Positions 55,762 through 63,394 of a stretch of DNA of 64,000 nt are shown here, one piece after another (position 1 is the stretch's first letter; every line of letters begins with the position of its first letter). The stretch covers positions 3,720,001 through 3,784,000 of the forward strand of contig NZ_OZ186815.1 in assembly GCF_964273065.1 (NCBI RefSeq), in the 5' to 3' direction. Below the pieces are notes generated by a model. It did not search any database and was not told where the DNA came from. It saw only the letters and a program-made list of their open reading frames with translations. The position numbers were made by a program, and so were the translations under genes. The DNA is from Nocardiopsis dassonvillei_B (GTDB lineage: Bacteria > Actinomycetota > Actinomycetes > Streptosporangiales > Streptosporangiaceae).

Positions 55762-56418
55762 TCACTTGTCCTTCTTGGACTTGCGGGGTTTCTTCGCCTT
55801 CACCGAGACTCCGCCCAGCATGCAGGTGCCGGTGAGGCGGATGACCGGGGCGTTCGGGTCGGTCACCTGGTCGGTCCCGTGCAACTCGGTGCCGCCGAGG
55901 ATCCCGGACGTGTTGTTGATCACCCTGACCCCGTACGGGACGGTGATGTCGACTCCGCCGAGGATGACGGCGACCTGGATGGTGACCTCGCGGCGGCTGA
56001 GGACGGCCTCCCGCAGGTCCAGGTCGACGCCGCCGCACAGGACGGACACGTTGGTGCGGGGCTCGACCAGCCAGCGGCCCTTGCGCTCGCAGCCGCCGAA
56101 CACGGCGACCATGTTCTCCGAACCCTTGCTCTGCCCGGCGAGGTCGCGGGCCTCCTGGCCGAGGATCTCCATACCGTCGGTACCGACTCCGGTACCGCTC
56201 CCGGTGCCGCCGACCACGGTCTGGAAGGGGCTGTGCCCGGAGACGGGCAGGTCGGAGACGATGGGGGCGAGTTCGCCGATGGTCTTGGCCTTGTAGAGGG
56301 TGTCGAGGCGTTCCTCGTGCTCCACCGGACTGAGGCGACCCTCCGCCAGCGCTTCGCGCAGGCGTTCGGCAACCTTGTCACGGTCCGCGTCGGAAGCTCG
56401 GATGTGCTCGGGCTGCAT
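55762..56418 (-). CDS. DUF1707 / LiaF-like C-terminal domain protein
   Basis: 218 residues. The N-terminal DUF1707 (IRASDADRDKVAERLREAL, GRLSPVEHEERLD, YKAKTIGELAPIVSDLP) is an actinobacterial SHOCT-like helical domain. The C-terminal half is a beta-helix of the LiaF/DUF2154 kind (MVAVFGGCERKGRW, VSVLCGGVDLDLREAVL, VAVILGGVDITVPYGVRV), ending in a Lys-rich tail (KAKKPRKSKKDK). No membrane segment, so probably cytoplasmic. LiaF-like domains are linked to cell-envelope stress; role here inferred. Confidence 0.88.
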   Translation of the reverse strand: MQPEHIRASDADRDKVAERLREALAEGRLSPVEHEERLDTLYKAKTIGELAPIVSDLPVSGHSPFQTVVGGTGSGTGVGTDGMEILGQEARDLAGQSKGSENMVAVFGGCERKGRWLVEPRTNVSVLCGGVDLDLREAVLSRREVTIQVAVILGGVDITVPYGVRVINNTSGILGGTELHGTDQVTDPNAPVIRLTGTCMLGGVSVKAKKPRKSKKDK

Positions 56419-56828
56419 GCTCTCGGGTCTCCTCCTCGATCGTGGGCCGGGCTCGGCCGCATTCCAAGTATCGGTTCGGCGCTGTCCCCAGCGGATCAGG
56501 TATCTCCCCTGGTCCGACCCTGAGACTTCCCCTCAGGTCCAAGAATGCCCGGTTCGGAGGCTTCCCGACAGGGGGCGGCGCGGGGGCGGTCCAACAGTGC
56601 AGGACCCCGGCCCGCACCCGCAACACTCAGGCTCGCACCCGCAGAGCCCCGGCCCCCGCCGCAGGACCCCGGTCCCCGCCGCAGGACCCCGGTCCCCGCC
56701 GCAGGACCCCGGCCCCCGGCGCAGAGCCCCAGTCCTCGCCCAAAGCCCCAGCCCCCGCCGCAGGACCTCCACCCCCGCCCCAGAGCCCCGGCCCAACCCA
56801 GCACCCCGGCCCCAGCGCAGAACCCCGC
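56419..56828. other. Intergenic region dominated by 20-bp tandem repeats
   Basis: 410 bp between two minus-strand genes; the left third is unassigned and may carry the promoter of the DUF1707 gene. The rest is the tandem array annotated at 56599-56828. No gene is seen. Confidence 0.5.
56599..56828. repeat. 20-bp C-rich tandem repeat array
   Basis: About eleven units of the form GCAGGACCCCGGTCCCCGCC. The units at 56641, 56661, 56681, 56701 and 56721 are exactly 20 bp apart; flanking units are more diverged and sometimes 19-21 bp. The period rules out a protein-coding repeat. The array ends at the stop codon of the minus-strand gene 56829-57596. Confidence 0.8.
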
Positions 56829-57596
56829 TCACAGGGGGATCGAGGAGTGCGCGGCCACCAGGGCCCGGCGCACCGCCGCGTCCAGGCGGCGCAGGGACCG
56901 GGACCGCAGGTCGACCTGGTGGGCGCTCATGCCGCGGCCGGCCCGGGCGTCGGCCAGGTCCACGACCGCTGCCAGCCTCGCCGCCTGCTCGGCGACTCCG
57001 CGGGCGCGCTGCGGGTACCCGGGCGGGAGCACCCCATTGGAAGAGGGGGTGTCCAGGGCGGCCACCCGACGGTGCACGGCGGGCGAGAAACCGGCGAGGT
57101 CGTCGACGCCCCCCAGTTCGCGCGCGACCTCGATGAGGGTGAGCTTGAGCTCCTGCTCGGCCTCGGAGAGGTCGGGCACCTGGGGAGTCGTGTCGTTGGC
57201 CGGATACGGGGTCCAGGAGACCCCCACGTAGGATGAACCGCGCCGGTCGGTCGTGGGGACCAGCCCCACCTGGCGGTCGGCGAGTCGGAGCAGTACCCCC
57301 TCCCGCGCCTCCAGCGCGGCCTGGTTGAGCTCCCCGGGGCCGACCAGGCCGAGCGGGTCCCCTTGTACGGGCAGCGCCAGTCGGAACATCGACGGCCGCG
57401 TGTCGGGAAGGCCACGAAGCCGTACCAGTGCGGTCCGCAGCGGTACGCCCTCCTCGAAGGGCAGGTCCCCCGGCGGTACGGTCCCGATGAGCTGGGGCCC
57501 GTGCCGTTCGACGGCGTCCACGGCCTCGTCCAGGCCGATGTGCCCGGACAGCCAGGCGTTGCCCCAGGCGACGAGTGTTGCGGACGTGGAGTTCAT
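56829..57596 (-). CDS. Hypothetical protein, 255 aa
   Basis: From ATG 57596: MNSTSATLVAWGNAWLSGHI, then helices and loops such as LDEAVDAVERHGPQLIG, FRLALPVQGDPLGLVGP and VGVSWTPYPANDTTPQVPD, and a helical C-terminus with LDAAVRRALVAAHSSIPL. Soluble, without recognisable catalytic motif. It is widespread-looking in actinobacteria but I cannot name it. It is divergent from the ABC ATPase gene with 60 bp between starts. Confidence 0.8.
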   Translation of the reverse strand: MNSTSATLVAWGNAWLSGHIGLDEAVDAVERHGPQLIGTVPPGDLPFEEGVPLRTALVRLRGLPDTRPSMFRLALPVQGDPLGLVGPGELNQAALEAREGVLLRLADRQVGLVPTTDRRGSSYVGVSWTPYPANDTTPQVPDLSEAEQELKLTLIEVARELGGVDDLAGFSPAVHRRVAALDTPSSNGVLPPGYPQRARGVAEQAARLAAVVDLADARAGRGMSAHQVDLRSRSLRRLDAAVRRALVAAHSSIPL

Positions 57597-57656
57597 GGCT
57601 CCAGGGTAGGTCGGCACCTGCACCGGCGCGGGACGCGAGTGACGTGAGGGAGAACG

Positions 57657-58442
57657 ATGGACGGTCGGGTTCTGGGGCTGAGCGGGGTCACCGTACGACG
57701 GGGCGACGCGCTCCTGCTGGACGGTGTCGACTGGTCGGTGCTCGAGGGTGAGCGCTGGGTGGTCCTGGGCCCCAACGGCGCGGGCAAGACCACCCTGCTG
57801 AGCGTGGCCTTCAGCCAGCTGTACCCCACCTCCGGCGAGGTGGAGGTCCTGGGCGAGCACCTGGGCCGGGTGGACGTGTTCGAGCTGCGGCCGCTGATCG
57901 GGTACGCGGGGGCGGCGATCGCCAACCGCATCGAGGAGGGCACCCCGGTCCTGGACCTGGTGCTGAGCGCCGCCTACGGGTACCTGGGGCGGTTCCGCGA
58001 GGAGTACGGTGTCCCGGACCTGGGGAGGGCGCGGGCGCTGCTGGGCCACTGGGGGGTCGGCGACCTGGCCGACCGCGACTTCCACACGCTGTCCGAGGGG
58101 GAGCGCAAACGGGTCCTGATCGCCCGCGCGCTGATGTCGAACCCCGAGTTGCTGCTCCTGGACGAGCCGGCTGCGGGCCTGGACCTGGGCGGCCGCGAGG
58201 ACCTGCTGCGCCGCCTGGGCGCGCTGGCCCGCAACGAGGCGGCACCGGCCCTGGTGGTGGTGTCGCACCACGTGGAGGAGATCCCGGCGGGGTTCACGCA
58301 CGGACTGCTGCTGCGCGAGGGCGCCGTGGTCGCGGCGGGCCCGCTGGGCGAGGTGATGTCGGCCGAGAACCTGTCGGAGACGTTCGGCCTGCCCCTGAAG
58401 GTGGAGCGGGACGGCGACCGCTGGACCGCCCGGGCCGTCTGA
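57657..58442 (+). CDS. Stand-alone ABC transporter ATP-binding protein
   Basis: 261 residues. Walker A GPNGAGKTT, signature LSEGERKR, Walker B LLLLDEPAAGLD and switch His VVSHHVEE are all intact. GAGGGAG precedes ATG 57657. No permease gene lies beside it, so it is either an orphan importer/exporter subunit or a translation-type ABC protein of the ModF/YheS-like single-domain kind; the resemblance to metal/cobalt-type single-domain ATPases is loose. Ends at a terminator. Confidence 0.9.
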   Translation: MDGRVLGLSGVTVRRGDALLLDGVDWSVLEGERWVVLGPNGAGKTTLLSVAFSQLYPTSGEVEVLGEHLGRVDVFELRPLIGYAGAAIANRIEEGTPVLDLVLSAAYGYLGRFREEYGVPDLGRARALLGHWGVGDLADRDFHTLSEGERKRVLIARALMSNPELLLLDEPAAGLDLGGREDLLRRLGALARNEAAPALVVVSHHVEEIPAGFTHGLLLREGAVVAAGPLGEVMSAENLSETFGLPLKVERDGDRWTARAV

Positions 58443-58475
58443 TTCCGGGCCCCTCTCCGAGACGCTCCCCCCTGC

Positions 58476-58503
58476 ACGGCCGGCGGTCCTCCGCCGGCCG
58501 TTC
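58476..58503 (+). terminator. Terminator after ABC ATPase
   Basis: ACGGCCGGCGG (58476-58486) pairs perfectly with 58491-58501 around TCCT, followed by TTCTCC. Confidence 0.85.
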
Positions 58504-58665
58504 TCCATTCCGCCCCGCCCCGCCCCTGCTCCCGGTTCCCGCCGGTCCCTCTCCTGACCCCTCCCCCCCGTCCACCGCCGCTTCCCCCCGTCCACCGCCT
58601 ACCGTCGGTTCCCCACACCCGCCGTCGGTTCCCCCCGCCGCCGGCCCCCGCCGCCCGGTGCCGCC

Positions 58666-58755
58666 CCACCGCAGGCTCCCGCAGCCCCGTCGCACCGCAC
58701 CGCTTCCGCCCCACCGCAGGCTCCCGTAGCCCCGTCGCACCGCACCGCTTCCGCC
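58666..58755. repeat. Two-copy 45-bp direct repeat
   Basis: Copies at 58666-58710 and 58711-58755 differ at one base (C/T). They are tandem and abutting, non-coding in my reading although 45 is a multiple of three. Confidence 0.8.
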
Positions 58756-59089
58756 CCGTCCTCTCCTCTGACCCGTCCACCGCCCGCTCCGATCTCCATG
58801 CCCTTCCCCGCTCCCGTCCCCCGTCCCCATGTCCCCCGTCGGGGACCGAGAAGCCGGAATCACCACCGGAACCGGAATAAGGGGTACGGAAACAGCGCGA
58901 TCATATTGACCTTAAATACTGTTTCTGTCCGGATATGGCTCCCCGATGTGACTTCGGGTACCGTCTTCGGCGGTGAGCGGAACGCTCCAATTCGGCGCGC
59001 TTTATGATCATCGGGTGGGCGGGGCCGGGCGCTGCGCGGCCCGTGCCCGCGCTGCCTGCACCCCCGTCAGGAGAACCGGAGCTGCCCAG

Positions 59090-59140
59090 ATGTCGATGTC
59101 GAATACCGCCCCGGCGCAGGACAAAGGGGTGATCGCATGA
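59090..59140 (+). CDS. 16-aa leader ORF coupled to SPFH gene (putative)
   Basis: MSMSNTAPAQDKGVIA; AGGAG lies 15 nt before the ATG (spacing long) and the TGA overlaps the SPFH ATG as ATGA at 59137. It probably helps load ribosomes onto the SPFH start, which itself has AAAGGGG 8 nt upstream. Confidence 0.4.
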   Translation: MSMSNTAPAQDKGVIA

Positions 59141-60060
59141 CCATGATCATCATCGTCTCCCTTTTCGTCGCCGTTCTCCTTCTCATCTTCTGGCGGAGTG
59201 TGCGCATCATCCCGCACTCCATGCAGGACGTGGTCGAGCGCTTCGGCAAGTACCACCGCACCCTGGACTCGGGGTTCAACGTGGTCATCCCGGGTGTGGA
59301 CCAGGTACGCGAGCGCATCGACCGCCGTGTCCAGGTGGTGAGCTTCCCGCCGCAGTCCGCCATCACCGAGGACAACCTGGCCGTCGAGGTCGACTCCGCG
59401 GTGTACATCCGGGTCGTGGACGCCTACCGGGCCACCTACGAGGTCGCCAACTTCATCCAGGCGGTCGAGCAGCTCACCCTGGCCACCCTGCGCAACGTCA
59501 TCGGTGGCATGAATCTGGAGGGGACCCTCACCTCCCGCGACCAGATCAACCGCGAGCTGAAGACGGTGCTGGACGAGGCCACCAGCGACTGGGGCATCGA
59601 GATCAGCCGCATCGAGCTGAAGGGCATCGAGCCGCCCGGTTCGGTGCAGGAGGCCATGGAGATGCAGATGCGCGCCGATCGCGAGAAGCGCGCGCAGCTG
59701 CTCAGTGCCGAGGGCGAGAAGCAGTCCGCGGTGTTGCGGGCCGAGGGCGAGCGGTCGGCCGCGGTGCTGCGCGCCCAGGGCCAGGCGGAGGCGCAGATGC
59801 TCACCGCCAAGGCCGACGCCGAGGCCCAGACCGTCCGGGCGCGCGGTGAGGCGGACGCCATCCACATGGTGTTCAAGGCCCTGCACACCAGCAGGGTCGA
59901 CCCGGACGTGCTGGCCTACCACTACCTCCAGAAGCTCCCCGAGATCGCCAAGGGCGACGCCAACAAGGTGTGGATCGTGCCCTCGGAGATGGGACAGGCC
60001 ATCCAGGGGGTCGGCGCCGCCTTCCAGCGGCTGCGCGACGACATCGTGCGGGCGCCCTGA
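59137..60060 (+). CDS. SPFH/stomatin-family membrane protein
   Basis: 307 residues. A single N-terminal helix (MIIIVSLFVAVLLLIFW) anchors a band-7 domain: VRIIPHSMQDVVERFGKYHR, FNVVIPGVDQVRERIDRRVQ, LAVEVDSAVYIRVVD. A long Ala/Glu/Arg coiled coil follows (EKRAQLLSAEGEKQSAVLRA) and then the stomatin-type end (VWIVPSEMGQAIQGV). By family it forms oligomeric membrane scaffolds. No NfeD gene lies directly beside it, unlike many bacterial pairs. Confidence 0.93.
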   Translation: MTMIIIVSLFVAVLLLIFWRSVRIIPHSMQDVVERFGKYHRTLDSGFNVVIPGVDQVRERIDRRVQVVSFPPQSAITEDNLAVEVDSAVYIRVVDAYRATYEVANFIQAVEQLTLATLRNVIGGMNLEGTLTSRDQINRELKTVLDEATSDWGIEISRIELKGIEPPGSVQEAMEMQMRADREKRAQLLSAEGEKQSAVLRAEGERSAAVLRAQGQAEAQMLTAKADAEAQTVRARGEADAIHMVFKALHTSRVDPDVLAYHYLQKLPEIAKGDANKVWIVPSEMGQAIQGVGAAFQRLRDDIVRAP

Positions 60061-60079
60061 CACCACGGTCCGTCCTCTT

Positions 60080-60118
60080 CCCGGTCCCGGGGCGCCGGAG
60101 CGCCCCGGGACCGGGCTT
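60080..60118 (+). terminator. Terminator after SPFH gene
   Basis: A perfect 16-bp stem (60080-60095 with 60100-60115) and CGGA loop, followed by CTTTCC. Confidence 0.88.
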
Positions 60119-60331
60119 TCCAGGACCGGCCCACCGGTCGCCGCACGGCCTCCGCTGCCCGGGAACAGGCCGGGCTCGGGACTCCGGCCTCCGCTCTTGG
60201 GAGAACCGCCCGGACCGCGGCCTCCGGACACCTGTGACCTCCGAACACCCCGGAGCCTCCATCCACCGGCGACGACCAGCAGCGGACCGCCGGTTGATGA
60301 CCCGATGACCGGCCCCCAGGTGGTGCTCTCG

Positions 60332-60355
60332 TAGTCTGTTGGGACCCTCGAGGGT
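60332..60355 (+). promoter_or_regulatory. TSUP gene promoter with palindrome at start site
   Basis: TAGTCT (60332-60337) would start transcription near 60344, exactly where the perfect 12-bp palindrome ACCCTCGAGGGT (60344-60355) begins. A repressor bound there would block transcription. Confidence 0.5.
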
Positions 60356-60387
60356 CGAGGGAGCGGAGAAGCCACGAAAGCCGGACT

Positions 60388-61146
60388 ATGGAACTCTGGG
60401 AGGCCGCGGCCATCCTGCTGGCGGGGATCGCCGCCGGAGGGATCAATTCCATCGCGGGGTCGGGAACCCTGTTCACCTTCCCCGTGCTCCTGGCCCTGGG
60501 GTACCCGCCGATCACCGCGACCATCTCCAACAGCATCGGCCTGGCGCCGGGCAGCATCAGCAGTGCCGTCGCCTACCGCCGGGAGCTGGTCGGGCAGCGC
60601 GGCCGGGCGGTCCGGTTGGGCAGCATGTCGTTGCTGGGGGCGATCACCGGCGCGCTGCTGCTCATCTACCTTCCCGCCGGGGTCTTCGAGAAGGTCGTGC
60701 CGTTCATGATCGGCGCGGCCTGCGTGCTCATCGTGCTCCAGCCGCGCATCACCCGCTGGGCTCGGACCCGCAGGCCCGCCCGCAAGGACGGCGGCCCGCT
60801 GCTGCCGGTGGGCGCCTACCTGACGGGGACCTACGGCGGCTACTTCGCCGCTGCCCAGGGCATCATCCTCATGAGCATCCTGGGCGCCGCACTGGACGAC
60901 GACCTACAGCGGCTCAACGCCCTGAAGAACCTGCTCGCGGGGATCGTCAACGGTGTCGCCGCCGTGTTCTACATCGTGCTGGCCTCGCCGTCGTGGCCGG
61001 TGGTCGGCCTCATCGCGGTGGGCTCGATCGTCGGCGGCTACCTGGGGGGCCGGTTCGGACGCCGGATGAGCGCCGCGGCCCTGCGTGTGGCCCTGGTCAT
61101 CGTGGGTCTGTCCGCGGCCGTGCAGCTGCTCATGGGCCGGGTCTGA
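60388..61146 (+). CDS. TSUP-family (TauE/SafE) membrane permease
   Basis: 252 residues with seven or eight membrane helices in two related halves. Each half starts with a Gly/Asn-rich motif: GGINSIAGSGTLFTFPVLLALG and GTYGGYFAAAQGIILMSILG. The family exports or imports sulfite, organosulfonates or other small anions; substrate not predictable. Monocistronic with a palindrome in the promoter. Confidence 0.92.
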   Translation: MELWEAAAILLAGIAAGGINSIAGSGTLFTFPVLLALGYPPITATISNSIGLAPGSISSAVAYRRELVGQRGRAVRLGSMSLLGAITGALLLIYLPAGVFEKVVPFMIGAACVLIVLQPRITRWARTRRPARKDGGPLLPVGAYLTGTYGGYFAAAQGIILMSILGAALDDDLQRLNALKNLLAGIVNGVAAVFYIVLASPSWPVVGLIAVGSIVGGYLGGRFGRRMSAAALRVALVIVGLSAAVQLLMGRV

Positions 61147-61469
61147 TCCCGCCGCACCCGTGCAAGCGTTCGCTCCCGCTCCTGCTCCGGCACCCGCGTG
61201 AGCACCCTGATCCGCGTCCGTACCCGTGTCCGGACCGGTGCCGGTATCCGTGCCCCGTCCTCCGGGATCCGCTACCCGGTTCCTGGTCCCCGGTCCCGGC
61301 CGCCCCGCTCCCACCCCCGGACCCCGGCGCCGCACCCGGTCGGCCGGGTACCGGTTCAGGAGCGGCAGGCGCCCCGGGCGGCTCCGACAGCCCTGATGAT
61401 CCGACAGCCCCGATGATCCGGCTGCGCCGCTGCGCCTGCACCTCAGGGACCTCAGCGACCTCAGGCGCC
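61147..61469. other. Convergent intergenic region with short direct repeats
   Basis: 323 bp without a gene. Two abutting 17-bp copies of CCGACAGCCCYGATGAT occur at 61384-61417, and a CCTCAGNNN 9-bp motif repeats four times near 61440-61475, running into the end of the HD gene. No strong terminator was recognised. Confidence 0.45.
61384..61417. repeat. 17-bp tandem direct repeat, two copies
   Basis: CCGACAGCCCTGATGAT (61384-61400) and CCGACAGCCCCGATGAT (61401-61417) differ at one base. Confidence 0.75.
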
Positions 61470-62093
61470 TCAGGTGCGGAAGTACCCGCGCCGGTCGGCG
61501 TCGTCGATGAGCGCCGTCGCGTACGCCCCCAGCGCCTCGGAGCCCTCGGAGATCAGCTTGACCTTCTCCATGACCTGGGCCCGGGTGATCCCGAACCGGA
61601 CCCAGGTGCCGCCCTCGTTGTGCCAGTTCGCGAGCATCGGCGACAGCCGGTCGACGGCCCGGGCGAAGCGCGCCTCCGCGGTGACCCTGGCCTCGAACTC
61701 CTCCCACAGGGCGCGGGCCCGCTCGGCCTGGTCCTCCGGCAGCAGCGGGAAGATGCGGTCCGCGGCGGCACGCTCCCGCGCGGCCTGGGTCTGCGAGCTG
61801 ACCTGGTCGAACAGGAAGGTGTCGCCCGCGTCGATCTCGACGATGTCGTGCAGCACCAGCATCTCGACGACCTTGTCGATGTCGGTGCCCTCGGGGGCGT
61901 ACTCGGCGAAGGTCCGCGCGGTCAGCGCCAGATGCCAGGAGTGCTCGGCCGAGTTCTCCCTGCGGGACCCGTCCACCAGCAGGTTCTGCCGCAGGATGCG
62001 CTTGAGTTTGTCCACCTCCAGAAGGAAGCGGAGCTGCGCGTTCAACCGCTCGTTGTCGACCCCGCTGGCAAAGACCGGTGCCGGTTCCGTCAC
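61470..62093 (-). CDS. HD-domain hydrolase (YfbR/HDDC2-like)
   Basis: 207 residues from GTG 62093 (AGGAGGGCG 6-9 nt upstream). HD metal motif: ENSAEHSWHLALTA supplies the first His, LVLHDIVEIDAGD the HD pair, and FARAVDRLSPMLANW the distal Asp. The family comprises 5'-nucleotidases acting on deoxynucleoside monophosphates. The mRNA leader contains a perfect hairpin (62135-62152). Confidence 0.92.
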   Translation of the reverse strand: MTEPAPVFASGVDNERLNAQLRFLLEVDKLKRILRQNLLVDGSRRENSAEHSWHLALTARTFAEYAPEGTDIDKVVEMLVLHDIVEIDAGDTFLFDQVSSQTQAARERAAADRIFPLLPEDQAERARALWEEFEARVTAEARFARAVDRLSPMLANWHNEGGTWVRFGITRAQVMEKVKLISEGSEALGAYATALIDDADRRGYFRT

Positions 62094-62134
62094 GTGGTTC
62101 GCCCTCCTGAAGGATGAGTCGAAACGGTCAGGTG

Positions 62135-62152
62135 GACCGCTCTGGAGCGGTC
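62135..62152. promoter_or_regulatory. Perfect 8-bp inverted repeat upstream of HD gene
   Basis: GACCGCTC-TG-GAGCGGTC, 42 bp before GTG 62093; an operator or leader hairpin. Confidence 0.45.
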
Positions 62153-62251
62153 GCCCCTGGATGATCCCATGGAACGCGGACCGGCTGTCGCGGTGGCGTC
62201 CGTTAAGGGGACGGCCGGGGATGTGGCGGGGTGCACACGGTGAACGTGCCG

Positions 62252-63394
62252 TCACGGGGAGGGGACGGCGGCGCGTGGGCCTCCTCCGGGGTGCCGACCC
62301 TGTCCGGACCCGGCCCGGACCTGCGCGGAAGCCGTGACGTGCCGGTGGAACCACTCGGTCAGGGCCCGGTCCGTGAGCACGCCGCCGGGGGTGAGCGGGC
62401 CGGGCTCCAGTCCGGGCTCGGGGCCGATGGCGTGGGCCAGATCGGGGATCACGATGTGACGGAGCACATGGTTCGTCCCCTCGGGGGACACGGGTACGGG
62501 GGTGTCCCGCCTGGGTCGGCGGCGTCGCCGCAACCAGCCCGAACCCTGGCCCTCCCGGCCCTCCTGCCTCTCCCGCCCTCCCTGCTCCTCCTGCGCCGCG
62601 GTGCCCAGGAACTCGGCGCGGAGCGCGTCGTGCAGGCCACGCCCGTGCTCGGGCGGCAGCACGTCGTCCCGGCCACCGCTGACGATCAGCGTCGGGACGC
62701 GGCTCTGGGCGACGTCGGCGGCCCGGCTCGTGAAGTCGAACCGCTCGCGGACCGCCAGGGACTCCTCGGTCCACCCGTAGGGGGTGCCGTGGTTGCGCTC
62801 CCGGACGGCCAGGAGCGGGGCCGGGTCGGCGACCGGGTTGATGAGGGCGACGGCGCCGAGCGGCAGGTCGCCCTCGGCCAGGGACAGCAGTGCGGCGGAC
62901 GCGCCGGCGCCCACCCCGACCAGGCCGACCGGGTCGTCGGTGATCGGGAAGAGGGAGCGTAGTTCGGCGACCAGGCGGGGCAGCTCGGCGGCGGCCTCCT
63001 CGACCACCGGGCCGAACAGCTCCATCAGGTAGTCGCTCTCACCGCGGCGGCCGATCTCGCGCACGCCGCCCCGGGGCAGGCGGGCGCCGAACAGCGGCAG
63101 GCCCGGGTAGACGCGCCAGGCGGGCAGCGAGGCCATGGGCACGGTTCCGGCCAGGGCGGCCTCGCCGCGCGGCGGCTCGAACGCGTGCAGGCCCAGGACG
63201 AGCGGTGCCGGGTGCACGCCGGTCGCGGGGGGCAGGGCCACGAACGGGATCCCCGCCGCGGACCCGGTGACCGGGGTGGACCTGCCGTCCGCCGCGCTTC
63301 CATCCCCCGCTCTTCCGTCCCCTGCCCGCCGGCCCCCCGCTCGCTCGCCCTCCGCTCTTCCGTCCACCGCGTCCACGGGTGCGTCGCCTACCAC
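62252..63394 (-). CDS. Alpha/beta-hydrolase-fold protein lacking the nucleophile serine
   Basis: 380 residues. GTG 63394 overlaps the TAG stop of the TetR gene (GTGGTAG). The first 45 residues are a Gly/Ala/Arg/Asp low-complexity tail derived from short DNA repeats. The fold follows: PLVLGLHAFEPPRG (oxyanion), then VGLVGVGAGASAALL at the nucleophile elbow, where G-x-S-x-G reads G-V-G-A-G, acid LIVSGGRDDVLPPEHG and His IPDLAHAIGP. An Arg/Gln-rich insertion (EEQGGRERQEGREGQG) precedes the last strand. Chlorophyllase/dienelactone-hydrolase-like by layout. Coupled to the TetR gene, so probably regulated with it. Confidence 0.85.
   Translation of the reverse strand: MVGDAPVDAVDGRAEGERAGGRRAGDGRAGDGSAADGRSTPVTGSAAGIPFVALPPATGVHPAPLVLGLHAFEPPRGEAALAGTVPMASLPAWRVYPGLPLFGARLPRGGVREIGRRGESDYLMELFGPVVEEAAAELPRLVAELRSLFPITDDPVGLVGVGAGASAALLSLAEGDLPLGAVALINPVADPAPLLAVRERNHGTPYGWTEESLAVRERFDFTSRAADVAQSRVPTLIVSGGRDDVLPPEHGRGLHDALRAEFLGTAAQEEQGGRERQEGREGQGSGWLRRRRRPRRDTPVPVSPEGTNHVLRHIVIPDLAHAIGPEPGLEPGPLTPGGVLTDRALTEWFHRHVTASAQVRAGSGQGRHPGGGPRAAVPSP

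Larger units (their letters stand above)
58443..59089. other. Intergenic region with terminator, 45-bp direct repeat and AT-rich promoter zone
   Basis: No gene is seen in 647 bp. After the terminator at 58476-58501 comes C-rich DNA with a 45-bp repeat (58666-58755). Near 58880-58940 the sequence becomes AT-rich with TTGACC (58906-58911), a plausible promoter zone for the SPFH gene, though no ideally spaced -10 was found. Confidence 0.45.
60061..60387. other. Intergenic region with terminator and TSUP promoter
   Basis: 327 bp. It starts with the SPFH terminator (60080-60115), has an unassigned GC-rich middle, and ends with the TAGTCT/palindrome promoter of the TSUP gene. Confidence 0.45.

Noticed and set aside
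57657..58442. Two-gene ABC transporter with the pseudogene at 8997
   Set aside because: They are 48 kb apart and the pseudogene has its own ATPase remnant.
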